In this document: piece by piece, positions 40,335-49,156 of the stretch
Position numbering within the stretch: position 1 is the first letter of the stretch
How the letters are laid out: each line of letters opens with the position of its first letter
Virus record (IMG/VR): IMGVR_UViG_3300032093_000089
Span: 1 to 64,000 of that record
From: a virus
Strand: one strand, 5' to 3'
DNA: 64,000 nucleotides
Program-made: the position numbers and the translations under genes
The notes under the pieces: model-generated
The model's database searches: none
What the model saw: only the letters and a program-made list of their open reading frames with translations
What the model was told of the DNA's origin: nothing

Positions 40335-40711
40335 AAGACGATATCCCCTCCGACGTTGTTGGGCTTGATGAGTGTAAAGACGGTATTTGCCCTGTACCCT
40401 GGGCAAAAGCTGTTGACCTGTTGGAGAATTCAGAATTCCCTAAAGGTTTTGGAGAAAGCACTATTGAGTCTACGCTTCAGGGGCCTCCCGTGATTCAGGA
40501 AGATCCTGTAAACCATCCCTCTCATTACACTGATGGGGGCATTGAATGCATCGAAGCCATTGAGGCGGCTTTAACCATCGAAGAATTTCGTGGTTACTGC
40601 AAGGGAAATTGCATGAAGTATATTTGGCGTGAGCGCCATAAAGGCGGGACAGAATCACTGAAGAAGGCACAGTGGTATCTCAACCGGTTAATTGAATTAG
40701 GTGACGCTTAA
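40136..40711 (+). CDS. DUF3310 (SaV-like) nucleotide-kinase-type protein
   Basis: The 191-residue product has a Gly/Ser-rich disordered N-terminal 90 residues. The DUF3310 domain follows: NHPSHYTDGGIECIEAIEA, then EEFRGYCKGNCMKYIWRERH and SLKKAQWYLNRLIEL. The family is common in phages, often near nucleotide metabolism genes, and has no proven reaction. It converges with the NblA-like gene. Confidence 0.75.
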   Translation: MSGREREAKSFTSRGSTSWSDRLYPLSGRGLNDGSQPETQNSGDGTGSSTGGGEGPFRQTSWFAPVEDDIPSDVVGLDECKDGICPVPWAKAVDLLENSEFPKGFGESTIESTLQGPPVIQEDPVNHPSHYTDGGIECIEAIEAALTIEEFRGYCKGNCMKYIWRERHKGGTESLKKAQWYLNRLIELGDA

Positions 40712-41013
40712 AAAGGTTGTAGCTCATCTTCATCATCGTCGCCGTCTTCGTAAAACGCGCAGGCGGCGGCAAGTTCTTCCAGTTCGAGGTCGGTGGGTAC
40801 GTCAAAATCCAGTTGGATATTTTCGTCCGCCAGAATTTCTTTAACTGCTTGCCATTCCATTAAACGTTGATGATAAAGATTCAATAGGGCTGAGTAAAGT
40901 TCATCCCATGTCATCTCCATGGCAACGATCTCAGCCTTACGCATTGAAAATTGGAGTTCCAGGGGCAGCTCAAACTCCCGTGGCTCTACTGATTTCTCCA
41001 TTGCGTTTTTCAT
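40708..41013 (-). CDS. Possible NblA-like phycobilisome degradation protein
   Basis: Residues 14-61 (FELPLELQFSMRK..., ...ALLNLYHQRLMEW..., VKEIL) align without gaps to my recollection of NblA (TELSLEQEFKIRV..., LLMLYEQMM, YKEFL): EL.LE..F..R..E, M, then LL.LY.Q and KE.L. NblA directs phycobilisomes to proteolysis and is known in freshwater cyanophages. The product is 101 residues against the usual 60, because of a very acidic tail. The identification is tentative. Confidence 0.45.
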   Translation of the reverse strand: MKNAMEKSVEPREFELPLELQFSMRKAEIVAMEMTWDELYSALLNLYHQRLMEWQAVKEILADENIQLDFDVPTDLELEELAAACAFYEDGDDDEDELQPF

Positions 41014-41037
41014 GGCTTTGATGAAACTATTTTAAGG

Positions 41038-41691
41038 CTAACCGGCAAATAACGATTCAATGGCATCTGTTTCTGAAAATACCCAGGGATCTTCATCGAT
41101 TGCGAAGGAGTTGGCAAACTCCGCCAAAACGTATGGATTGATGTTCTCTTCCAACTGTCGTATGGCACGTACTTGGTTGGGAGCAGCGGTGTAATTACGA
41201 AAAGCTCTCATTAAAACTTCAGTTGAAAGCCAGGGGTTTTCGTTGATCTCGTGCAGAAAAAGTTCAACTTCCTCGCGACGCCTATCAATAAGGCCACCAA
41301 TGACCCTATGGCTTTCATCAAAGATCCAATGCGTCATTTCTTCTGCTACAGCAGCCCAGTCTTCCTGTTGGATGCAATCAACAATGGGGCTGTAAAGAAA
41401 CGGTTTCCAGCCTACCGAGTGAACAAAAGAAATCAAGCCCTGTTCCGTTAATCCATGCAGATGAATATCCAGATCTGCTAGAAGACCACGGATAGCTTTG
41501 ACTTCACAGAACAGGTATTCCAGTGCTTTTTCCTTGGTGCACCATTGCCCTTTCTTAACGGGAGAACCGTCCGGATAATATTGGGTACCATACCCAATCG
41601 CGTAAGTACCCGCCTCATCTGCAGAAAACGCCTTCTCATTGAATCCTTCGTATTTACGAATTAAAGCAACAGCTTCTCGCAGATCAGACAT
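41038..41691 (-). CDS. GH24 (T4-type) lysozyme-like protein
   Basis: The N-terminal half has the GH24 pattern ALIRKYEGFNEKAF (catalytic Glu15), AD (Asp25) and YAIGYGTQ. The Thr that usually precedes IGYG is Ala31 here. A C-terminal extension of about 70 residues (from about 150) is unrecognised. It may be a second endolysin or a virion-associated muramidase. A hairpin abuts its start codon. Confidence 0.8.
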   Translation of the reverse strand: MSDLREAVALIRKYEGFNEKAFSADEAGTYAIGYGTQYYPDGSPVKKGQWCTKEKALEYLFCEVKAIRGLLADLDIHLHGLTEQGLISFVHSVGWKPFLYSPIVDCIQQEDWAAVAEEMTHWIFDESHRVIGGLIDRRREEVELFLHEINENPWLSTEVLMRAFRNYTAAPNQVRAIRQLEENINPYVLAEFANSFAIDEDPWVFSETDAIESLFAG

Positions 41692-41712
41692 GGGAGTACA
41701 ACAAGTACTCCC
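41692..41712 (-). promoter_or_regulatory. Hairpin abutting the lysozyme start codon
   Basis: GGGAGTAC and GTACTCCC form a perfect 8-bp stem with a 5-nt loop. On the minus strand the stem ends directly before the ATG at 41691 and would occlude the ribosome binding site. Confidence 0.6.
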
Positions 41713-41738
41713 ATATTACACATATAAAAATACAGTTG

Positions 41739-41864
41739 TTATCGACCTTGGCCACGCATTTTTTTACGGCCATGGCTAGGCAAGCTATTTTGCCCTTGTC
41801 CTTGACGCGTTTTCTTAGGCTTGGACTCAAGTTTGACGCTTGTTACTGCTTTGGGTTTAGCCAT
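41739..41864 (-). CDS. Tiny basic protein, 41 aa
   Basis: The frame begins MAKPKAVTSVKLESKPKKTR and ends GRKKMRGQGR. It is Lys/Arg/Gln-rich. I recall similar short KPKK...RGQG proteins in cyanophages. Function is unknown. Confidence 0.6.
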   Translation of the reverse strand: MAKPKAVTSVKLESKPKKTRQGQGQNSLPSHGRKKMRGQGR

Positions 41865-41899
41865 GACGGGATTGAATTGGCGTTACCACTTTACCTCAT

Positions 41900-42199
41900 C
41901 TACCATTTCACGCGGTGACTCCAGTACCTAGCAGACATGATTCCTGGATTTGAATCCTGGGCATTATGCCTTGCGTAATATGACTTTTTCCTGGCTTTAT
42001 CTTTTTCTGTGGTTGGGTTCTTACCCGCACCTTCTACACCTTGCTGACCAAAACGGATAATCTTTTCCTCACCGCCTTTACATGCTTTTACTACATGCGA
42101 TTTAGTTGCATGGCCAGGGGTACGACGTGGTTTGTTGCACGCCATTTTGTCTTTAGCAATCTTGGCTGCTGTTGCAGCTTTTTTTCTTTTATCTGACAT
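41900..42199 (-). CDS. DUF6321-like protein, 99 aa
   Basis: The product has KIIRFGQQGVEGAGKNP, ARKKSYYARH and a C-terminal MSARYWSHRVKW. This RFGQQG...ARH...YW..KVKW pattern is one I recall as DUF6321, found in phages and bacteria with no known function. It overlaps the large virion gene by one base. Confidence 0.7.
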   Translation of the reverse strand: MSDKRKKAATAAKIAKDKMACNKPRRTPGHATKSHVVKACKGGEEKIIRFGQQGVEGAGKNPTTEKDKARKKSYYARHNAQDSNPGIMSARYWSHRVKW

Positions 42200-45100
42200 T
42201 AGAGGCCCTTAAACATCGAAGCGAATTCACCGAGAAATGCTTGGCCAGTAGCGGAGTTAGGCGCTTCTTCCTCGTCATCATCTTTACCAATTCTAAAATA
42301 GTTTGTATAAAAATCTTTTGCTGTTTCTTTAGAAGTTTTTTCATCAACTTTTTTTTCCTCTTCCGGAAAGAAACCTTCAATCGTTCCAAGGGAGGCAAAT
42401 GGATCTGATAGATCTAAACCATAAGTTTTCAACGCCTCATTTTTACCTGATTTAGTAAGCAATACCTGCTCGTTTCGATCTAGGTCAGGGAACATGTTGG
42501 TATAAAATTCATCCTCTGTTCCTTGGTATCCGGATTTTTGAAAAATAGAATATAACTCTGTTGTTGGTTTTGCTAAGTCATCTTTGTAATCTTCTGGACG
42601 ATCAATGTACGTTACGCCAAGAATTTCTTGAGTTGGTTTTTCACGTTTTTCATTTAAGTACTTAAGCTGTTCTCTAATATCTTGAGCAGAACCGCTGCGT
42701 AAAGTTTCGATAATAAACTGTTTAACGTCATCAAGAGTACCGTCAACCTCAGAGATACCGTAACGATCTAGTACTTCTTTCCATGCTTCGGGTGTTTTTT
42801 CAGGATCCAAACCCTGAAGTATCTCATCAGCAAATTCTTCTGGTGTAATAAATCGACCAAAAACGGTATCTAATTTGAAAGCTTCTTCTTTCATGACCGG
42901 AACAACGGTCTCATAAAGATAGTTTTTAATTTTACTAGCATTTGTAATGTCATCAGCTGCATCGTATCCTTGACCTTGTCCTTTAACTTCAAAGTGCATA
43001 CGTGCAAATGCTGCTTTGTTGTTAACGTCAATGCCAAAACGATAAATCTGGGAATTCCAATAAGGATCACCTGCTTTTGCTTTGGCCCAATCTTCTTCTA
43101 CAGTTTGTTTTTGTTTGGCGTAATCCGTGGTGCGTGATTCGTCACCTGTTGGATTAAAGTAGAAATTTGGATCAAAAGAGCGAGACTCTTGTTGTTTGAT
43201 TTCGTCAAGATATTTTTTACTATACAAGTTACCTAACGTTTTGACAGCGTCATAAGTATCTTGTGTTTGGAATGGGTTTTTTTCTTCCTGACGAACATCG
43301 AGATACTCAACAAATTCATCCATTGAACGTGCTGTATTAAATCGTGGCATTAAGTATTCATCAATATAGTTTCTGGCAAATTGTGCTTCAATATTCATCA
43401 TTTCAGTTTTATCGCCAACTTGATAAGAAGTTGCAATGCCACGCTCTTTGGCGTCATCTAGGGTTCTGATGTCAGCTTCTAGGCGTGATTGAATTGGAAC
43501 CAGTATGGATTTTGCGTCTTCACCTGGGTCGCCTTTGATTGCGTCAAGTATTGTTTTCCCTTCTTCTCCCTGTGCTTCTAAAAAAGTAACAAGCTTTTCA
43601 GTGGTATCAAATCCAGCTGATTTTAAAAACCCATCGTTAAATTTCCCTGTTGTTGCATCAAAAGGCTTTTTATCAGTAGAAGTAAAAGCGGAAATAATAT
43701 CTTTTTTTTCTTCCAGGGGTTCAAATATTGAATAATCAATGCTGTATTTTTCTTTAATTGCTTTGTCAAACCACTGTTGCCAGTTGTAACCAACATTACT
43801 GCGCATACCAGTGACATTCTGAAGGGCGCCCAAAAGATCTTCTTCTGCTTTATCAGCAGACGTATAGGAAAGGATGCCACCAACACCAGTGTCTCCCAGA
43901 AGGCTGTTGGCAAGTTGTTTATTAATATCCAGAACTTCTGAAAAACCTGAGAAGCCACGGTAAAAACTCATTACCTCTTGCTCAGCTCGAACCTTTTTCA
44001 TCTGTTGAATTGTATCTTTAAGTATGGTTTGATTAAGAGCTGCAAACTTTTTCGTATCAACCTGCGCTTTGGCGCCAATTAATTCATTAATGGCTTCCTC
44101 AAGTTGAGTGATGCCAGTGCCAGTATTAACGTTGTATGTCAGTGATATTTGTTTATCTTCAGGACGCTCTGACAGACGAAAAAGAGCTGCAAATTCATCT
44201 GCTTTTGTTGGGTCTAAATATTTTTCTTTTGCAAGTTGAGTCCAATAAGAATCGCCCTGGCGGGCTTTAGTCCATTCATTGGAAACTTCTGGGATATTTA
44301 ATAAACGCTCAGTAATTGTGTCGGAATCAATCCCGAGTTGAAGATCTCGAATGTCTTGAATTTCTTTATCAGTTAAAACATTTTCTGTATATATGTTTGC
44401 CGCAATGATATCTTCTTCCTTGTTACCGCGCAGATTTTGCGCTTTGCCTGTGGTTGTATAGTGCTGCCAATAGTAATTATTTTCACCATAACGTTCAGTA
44501 ATATCGATATCATCAGCAGCAACAGCTTTATTCCAGGCTGCGTTGACCGTTGGGTTTTGATTTTTGTAATAAGCGGGATCAAACGTACCGTGAGGAGGTG
44601 TCGCTCCAAGAGAGCTGTCCCATGGAATGAGTTTTTCTGTTTGATAAAAAAGTTTATAGTTATCTTTTGCATTGTCAATTACGGTTTGTGCATCTTTTGC
44701 ACTCAAACCCGCCTTTATTAAATCTCCCGTAAAAAGTTGATCCCTATTGCTGACATAATCCCCGCCTTTGGTGGTAGAAGCAAGAGAAACGGTTTTGGAA
44801 TAAACGTTATTTATTGCAGTATTTTGAGTGTTCTGCTTTAAATTATCAGCATTTAACTTAATATTGTTTGCGTTTAATTTTCTAGCTTCTTCGTTTAAGC
44901 GGTAATTTTCTTCATTTAATGCTTTATTCGCTGTGTTTGTAGTAGTATTTTGTGCGTTTAATGCTGTATTTGTTTGTCGTGTTTTTTCTATTTCTATATT
45001 TTTTTCTGCGTTATCTAAATTCTTTTGATAGTTAGTTTCGTTTAACTCTCTGTTTATTTTATTTGTCTTAGTGTTATTTTTATTCGTATCTTCATTGATA

Positions 45101-45417
45101 TCATTTTGAATTTGTATTCTATCCCAAGCAATTTTATCAGTTGTATAAGTCCCGCCCGGCTGTCCAAAAACTCCAGTCGGATAGTCTGCAGGGTTTGGTG
45201 CAGGAGTATTGTCTATTGGGTAGTCTGTACGCAGTATGGGATAATCAATTTTGTAATTAGTAAATAAAAGATTGGGGACAGGATAATTTGTTTTTAAATT
45301 TGTAGGATGTTTTGTAAACCTGGAAGTGTCGTTATCAGTTTTAAAAGTTGTTGGGTAATCTGCTTTTTCATTAGTAACAACCCATGAACGTTGTGCCGCA
45401 TCGTAACGAATGGCCAT
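42199..45417 (-). CDS. Large virion protein with YP repeats and Asn-rich coil
   Basis: The product is 1072 residues. Residues 15-85 contain five to six (D/N)YP units. Residues ~105-205 are an Asn/Leu-rich heptad-like coil (ALNEENYRLNEEARKLNANN and similar). The remainder is helical, with repeats of YNxNPxxNAAW-type segments. No enzymatic motif is seen. Size and place suggest an internal virion or tail protein. Confidence 0.65.
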   Translation of the reverse strand: MAIRYDAAQRSWVVTNEKADYPTTFKTDNDTSRFTKHPTNLKTNYPVPNLLFTNYKIDYPILRTDYPIDNTPAPNPADYPTGVFGQPGGTYTTDKIAWDRIQIQNDINEDTNKNNTKTNKINRELNETNYQKNLDNAEKNIEIEKTRQTNTALNAQNTTTNTANKALNEENYRLNEEARKLNANNIKLNADNLKQNTQNTAINNVYSKTVSLASTTKGGDYVSNRDQLFTGDLIKAGLSAKDAQTVIDNAKDNYKLFYQTEKLIPWDSSLGATPPHGTFDPAYYKNQNPTVNAAWNKAVAADDIDITERYGENNYYWQHYTTTGKAQNLRGNKEEDIIAANIYTENVLTDKEIQDIRDLQLGIDSDTITERLLNIPEVSNEWTKARQGDSYWTQLAKEKYLDPTKADEFAALFRLSERPEDKQISLTYNVNTGTGITQLEEAINELIGAKAQVDTKKFAALNQTILKDTIQQMKKVRAEQEVMSFYRGFSGFSEVLDINKQLANSLLGDTGVGGILSYTSADKAEEDLLGALQNVTGMRSNVGYNWQQWFDKAIKEKYSIDYSIFEPLEEKKDIISAFTSTDKKPFDATTGKFNDGFLKSAGFDTTEKLVTFLEAQGEEGKTILDAIKGDPGEDAKSILVPIQSRLEADIRTLDDAKERGIATSYQVGDKTEMMNIEAQFARNYIDEYLMPRFNTARSMDEFVEYLDVRQEEKNPFQTQDTYDAVKTLGNLYSKKYLDEIKQQESRSFDPNFYFNPTGDESRTTDYAKQKQTVEEDWAKAKAGDPYWNSQIYRFGIDVNNKAAFARMHFEVKGQGQGYDAADDITNASKIKNYLYETVVPVMKEEAFKLDTVFGRFITPEEFADEILQGLDPEKTPEAWKEVLDRYGISEVDGTLDDVKQFIIETLRSGSAQDIREQLKYLNEKREKPTQEILGVTYIDRPEDYKDDLAKPTTELYSIFQKSGYQGTEDEFYTNMFPDLDRNEQVLLTKSGKNEALKTYGLDLSDPFASLGTIEGFFPEEEKKVDEKTSKETAKDFYTNYFRIGKDDDEEEAPNSATGQAFLGEFASMFKGL

Positions 45418-45450
45418 TATTACAAACCTTTTTTAATATCTTACCAACAA

Positions 45451-45819
45451 TTAAACCGCAATATTTGGCTGCAAATTAAAATAACTTTCTTGAAAAAGGT
45501 CAACCAACTCTTGGGAAGTCCAGGCTTTAATCCTATCCAGTTGGATTTGTTCAAAAAATTCTTGTTGTAGATACCACTCTTCCATCTTTGTACTTGCTTT
45601 ATTTGTGTTACACCTTCTGCACGCAGGGACCAGATTATTTCTGTTGTTAGATCCAGACTTAAACCTTGGAATTACGTGATCCAAACTTGTTGCTTCTGCC
45701 TTGCAATAAGCGCATTGGTTATCCCAAGCTTCGTAAATGGATTGTCGATAGCGTCTCTTGGCTAGTTTGGGAGTTAATTCAATGAGCAGGGCGAGGGGTT
45801 CCTGTTCACTATTGAACAT
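45451..45819 (-). CDS. HNH endonuclease
   Basis: The 122-residue product has CAYC (36-39), LDHVIPRFKSGSNNRNNLVP (46-65; His48 catalytic) and CRRCNTNKAS (67-76), a complete HNH site with its zinc knuckles. It is probably a free-standing homing-type nuclease. It is divergent from the HTH gene. Confidence 0.85.
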   Translation of the reverse strand: MFNSEQEPLALLIELTPKLAKRRYRQSIYEAWDNQCAYCKAEATSLDHVIPRFKSGSNNRNNLVPACRRCNTNKASTKMEEWYLQQEFFEQIQLDRIKAWTSQELVDLFQESYFNLQPNIAV

Positions 45820-45956
45820 GCTCTTTAGTAGCTGTTAAACCATTTTAATTTCCCCTTACATGTATCAACACGTAACAAAAATCTAAAACAAAGCTTAAGG
45901 AGCTTGTGGGTTGTGGCTGGAGCGTTATCCTATCAGTGTACACGTTTTTGTGCGTC

Positions 45957-46175
45957 ATGATCAAAGCAAATGGGTGGGTCACCATCCAAAAGGCCGAAGA
46001 GCTTCTTGGGCTTGATCGAAAGACACTTTTCAAATACCGCGACAACGGTACGTTAAAACTAGGGCCGCATTACGCCGCTTTCCCTGAAACACGCTCTCGC
46101 GATACCTATCGTTGGAATGTTTCAGCTGTCAGGCAACAGCTGAAAAAACACGAGAAAGCTGCTTCTCTGGTTTGA
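45957..46175 (+). CDS. Excisionase-like HTH protein, 72 aa
   Basis: From the ATG at 45957 (MIKANGWVTIQKAEELLGLD) the protein has an HTH (TIQKAEELLGLDRKTLFKYR) followed by a beta wing and YRWNVSAVRQQLKKH. The arrangement is AlpA/Xis-like. It converges with an integrase-like relic. Confidence 0.6.
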   Translation: MIKANGWVTIQKAEELLGLDRKTLFKYRDNGTLKLGPHYAAFPETRSRDTYRWNVSAVRQQLKKHEKAASLV

Positions 46176-46551
46176 AGGGACGAGTATGATCTTTACGGAT
46201 GCGATGCGCGAGCAAAAGATCAGTTATGTTTAACTGAGTTTCTTGATAAGCCATGGCTCTGTATAAGGAAAAAGACAGGAAATCCCAACGGCTCTGTAGT
46301 TTGCAGGGCTGTTTTTTTTTGAGTTCAAAAAGTAAAACCCACTGTGGATGCAGTGGGTGGATCATACGTTTTTTACCGGGAACACAAATAGAATCGTCAT
46401 CACTCCAATGGAAATCAATTAACTGATCTGGTTTGATTCCAAAGGTGGCAACCATGGCATAGAGCCACGCTACATCTTTTGTTTTTTTATGAGAAGCCAG
46501 CTGAAAGTACTCATCTACAATCCGCTGATCAACAGGCGGTGCTTGAGACAT
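46129..46551 (-). CDS. Tyrosine-recombinase-like protein, probably degenerate
   Basis: From the ATG at 46551 the 140-residue product resembles the catalytic half of phage integrases as I recall them in cyanobacteria: AWLYAMVATFGIKPDQL (the usual GLRPxE has Arg; here Lys40), a turn PGKKRMIHPLHPQWV, and AHRIR (115-119). No catalytic Tyr is seen near the end. It may be a remnant or a re-used DNA-binding fold. Confidence 0.5.
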   Translation of the reverse strand: MSQAPPVDQRIVDEYFQLASHKKTKDVAWLYAMVATFGIKPDQLIDFHWSDDDSICVPGKKRMIHPLHPQWVLLFELKKKQPCKLQSRWDFLSFSLYRAMAYQETQLNITDLLLAHRIRKDHTRPFKPEKQLSRVFSAVA

Positions 46552-46623
46552 GGCTGAGATGAGTTGGATGACCAAATCCTAAGAAGGCGTGGTTTCCACT
46601 CGCAAGTAATAAAAAATTTCTTA

Positions 46624-46642
46624 ATCAGTCCTGCTGGACTAA
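46624..46642 (-). terminator. Weak terminator-like hairpin after the structural gene
   Basis: On the minus strand TTAGTCC pairs with GGACTGA around AGCA. A run of six Ts follows about 11 nt later. It is a possible transcript end of the late block. Confidence 0.35.
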
Positions 46643-46659
46643 TACAAGTTTACATTATA

Positions 46660-46884
46660 TTACTCTGGTCCAACACCACTTGAGAAGGCTCCCCAGGCCA
46701 ACCCAACTGCTTCCATGGTAGATAGCTCGCCTGATGTATAGGGAAGGTGTACAACATCTCCTGGGGTGTACACAATGGGGCTCCCGCTAAAGAATACGGG
46801 ACTAAAACCAAACTGGCTACGGCTTAACTGTTCTTCTGATGTTACGTACCGTGTCTCAACCACGTCACCAAATTCAACGCTCAT
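46660..46884 (-). CDS. Small virion-type protein, 74 aa
   Basis: The product (MSVEFGDVVETRYVTSEEQL...) is beta-rich and ATGA-coupled to the structural gene upstream. It likely belongs to the same virion module. Confidence 0.6.
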   Translation of the reverse strand: MSVEFGDVVETRYVTSEEQLSRSQFGFSPVFFSGSPIVYTPGDVVHLPYTSGELSTMEAVGLAWGAFSSGVGPE

Positions 46885-48338
46885 GTGAAAGAACCATCCT
46901 TATTTTGAAGGGAAAAGTTTTCCAACCTAATAAAGCTAGTTGGAATGTTTAAAAGTTTTTGAAGCATTGGCAACATTTGTGGCGATTGTAGATTCTTGGG
47001 TGGCATATCCATGTACGACAAGCCTTTAATAGAATTCATGTAGTTGATATTGTTTTTTACATTTGCCAGCTCCCTTGTTAAACGTTGTTCCCAGGCCACG
47101 ATTCCCTCGTCCATTTCTACAGGTAAGTCAGATGGTTCAGGTAAAAGAATCCCTTCCTGGAAACGGAGGGCGTAAATGTGTTTGCAGTAACGCATCTCTT
47201 CTAACAATGGACTCCAGTAGTCACTAAAGGAGATGATCTGATTGTCCTTAGCTTTGTAGTCGACAAACGTGGAGGGGCCTTCTGATGCGCCAGGAGAACT
47301 TGTGTTCCTCAAGTAGCGGCCACCAAACTCGCGGAATAAACCTGGGTTATCTATAGACTCAAAGGTTAGCTCAAGATTTCTATTGTTAGTAAGCTCTGTG
47401 TCAACGTTGTTGTTTACGTTGCCAAAAGAGTCGGTTAAGATTTCATGCCGACCAAATTTCAAACCCGCAGGCCTGGTATATGGGAATCTTTTTGTTGTTT
47501 GATTTTCATTGCGTTTACTAAAATCAGCGTAACTACGACGACTAAAATCTTGGCAAGTGCAGGAGTATCTACTGCCAAGAATCAAGAAACGATTAAAAGC
47601 AGGCGGCCTAGTAGCAGGGGTAACAAAAACTCCATCAATGGTTGCCTCAAAGGATCCATTTTTCTGTAGCTTCAGGATTCCATTGTCCTGATCGATGTCT
47701 ATCAAAAGGGACTGCACGTACCCATATTTGGTATCAGTAGCAGGATTGAGTGATGCCGCAGTAATAGGAATACCTTCTGCTGTTAAAACGCGATCTTCCA
47801 CAACCTCGCCAATAAGAGGTTTAAGGTTGGGACCACCACCAACCCCTGGTATATATAAAGGAGGGGGAAGTGGGTTGGCCGAAGACCAACTCCCCGCAAG
47901 TTTTACATACCAGTAGTCGGCGTCTTCTGTATAAGAGTCGACGCTGGCCCTTGTTCCCGTGCTATCAAATACATTATCAAAACGAAGAAGAGCACTTACA
48001 CGGCACCCTGTCCAATGAATGCCAAATTCACGGTTTGATGTAGGGAATCCTTGTAGAACACCAATAATTACTGGGTCATTACCAGGGGGCAACGAAGTTC
48101 CTGCTGGTACAGGTAGTGTGTAACGAAAAGGAAAGTTATATGATTTTTGAATACCTACTGCGACAGCAATCTCATAACCACGTCTCCATCGTGCCCAGGC
48201 AGACTCGCGGTCCATGGCAACGATAGAATTTGGTACCGAACTCCTGGAGAATTCAGTGGTAATTGGTTTTATGGCACCCAGCTTGTAATCTGTGCGGTTG
48301 TTAAAGGTACCAAATTGACCTCCAACTTTCTGCGCCAT
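46881..48338 (-). CDS. Virion protein with split SWIM-like CxC/CxH motif
   Basis: The 485-residue product contains SRYSCTCQDFSRRSYADF (C260, C262) and, 120 residues later, YCKHIYALRF (C385, H387). These match the two halves of a SWIM zinc finger (CxCxDF...CKHxxAL), separated by an unusually long insertion. The rest is beta-rich. It lies in the late block with minor virion genes. The structural role is inferred from context. Confidence 0.65.
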   Translation of the reverse strand: MAQKVGGQFGTFNNRTDYKLGAIKPITTEFSRSSVPNSIVAMDRESAWARWRRGYEIAVAVGIQKSYNFPFRYTLPVPAGTSLPPGNDPVIIGVLQGFPTSNREFGIHWTGCRVSALLRFDNVFDSTGTRASVDSYTEDADYWYVKLAGSWSSANPLPPPLYIPGVGGGPNLKPLIGEVVEDRVLTAEGIPITAASLNPATDTKYGYVQSLLIDIDQDNGILKLQKNGSFEATIDGVFVTPATRPPAFNRFLILGSRYSCTCQDFSRRSYADFSKRNENQTTKRFPYTRPAGLKFGRHEILTDSFGNVNNNVDTELTNNRNLELTFESIDNPGLFREFGGRYLRNTSSPGASEGPSTFVDYKAKDNQIISFSDYWSPLLEEMRYCKHIYALRFQEGILLPEPSDLPVEMDEGIVAWEQRLTRELANVKNNINYMNSIKGLSYMDMPPKNLQSPQMLPMLQKLLNIPTSFIRLENFSLQNKDGSFT

Positions 48339-48340
48339 TT

Positions 48341-49120
48341 TTAATAGAAACCGCCTTGTGCGTAAACGTGTGCGCCTGGGGTATAACCAGAAACGTTGGG
48401 ACCGTCCGCAAATACACCAACATAAATACGGTCGCCACGCTCTAAGTAAATACCACGGTTACGAAGAGGCACACCGTTAGCCAGATCAGTAGTATTACCT
48501 GCGGCCACAGTTGGAGCAGTTAGTTGTGGCATTACATCTGAACAATCAACACGTTGAGTGTTGGCTGGCACTTGTTTAGCGAATAAAAGTCTGTAATCTC
48601 CAGACGCAGGGATGGGGGTTGTGGTACCACGGGTGTGATAGAACACGAAAGTAACTTCTGGCTGATTGCCATAGCTGACACCGTTGTAGTTAAAACCGCT
48701 TGAAGTGCCACCTGAATATACCAAGTTAGTATTAATTCCTGTCAGGGTAGTTGCACCGGTATATGTGTAATAACCAAAACCACTGGCAGAAGGATTGGCG
48801 AGAACACCGGTTTGAGATACAAATACTATTTGACCACTGGTCAAAGAAATCACAGTGCCAGAAGTGCCGCTTGAGACGACGTAATCAGCATCACGATAAT
48901 AATCGTTGCGGACAATACTGATCGAATCAATCACGCCACCATTATTATTATCTTCCTCCAGGGGCGCATCCATGTCCACCAAGATGGAAGGGGCCTGACC
49001 ACCCTGCACAAAAATTGTATTGCCGGCCTGATTACCCACGGTTTGAGTTGTGACACGCACAGAATCAAACAGTGGGCGGTCAATCAGGAGGGGCTGCTTA
49101 TTCGTAGAAGTGCTGGCCAC
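48341..49120 (-). CDS. Virion structural protein, 259 aa
   Basis: The product is Gly/Thr/Ser/Asn-rich and beta-rich (GTSGTVISLTSGQIVFVSQT), with NRGIYLERGDRIYVGVFADG near the end. Such composition is typical of capsid decoration or tail proteins. It is 2 nt from the next gene downstream. Confidence 0.65.
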   Translation of the reverse strand: MASTSTNKQPLLIDRPLFDSVRVTTQTVGNQAGNTIFVQGGQAPSILVDMDAPLEEDNNNGGVIDSISIVRNDYYRDADYVVSSGTSGTVISLTSGQIVFVSQTGVLANPSASGFGYYTYTGATTLTGINTNLVYSGGTSSGFNYNGVSYGNQPEVTFVFYHTRGTTTPIPASGDYRLLFAKQVPANTQRVDCSDVMPQLTAPTVAAGNTTDLANGVPLRNRGIYLERGDRIYVGVFADGPNVSGYTPGAHVYAQGGFY

Positions 49121-49156
49121 GTCTTTGCTTTACTTTTTTCTCATTATAAAGGACTG

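Noticed and set aside
41930-41990. tRNA T-arm-like string (GGATTTGAATCC)
   Set aside because: It lies inside the coding frame of the DUF6321-like gene and no acceptor or D arm accompanies it.
42720-42745. Possible reverse copy of the upstream element (TTTAACGTCATC)
   Set aside because: It lies inside the coding frame of the large virion gene, matches only part of the element, and is not near a start codon.
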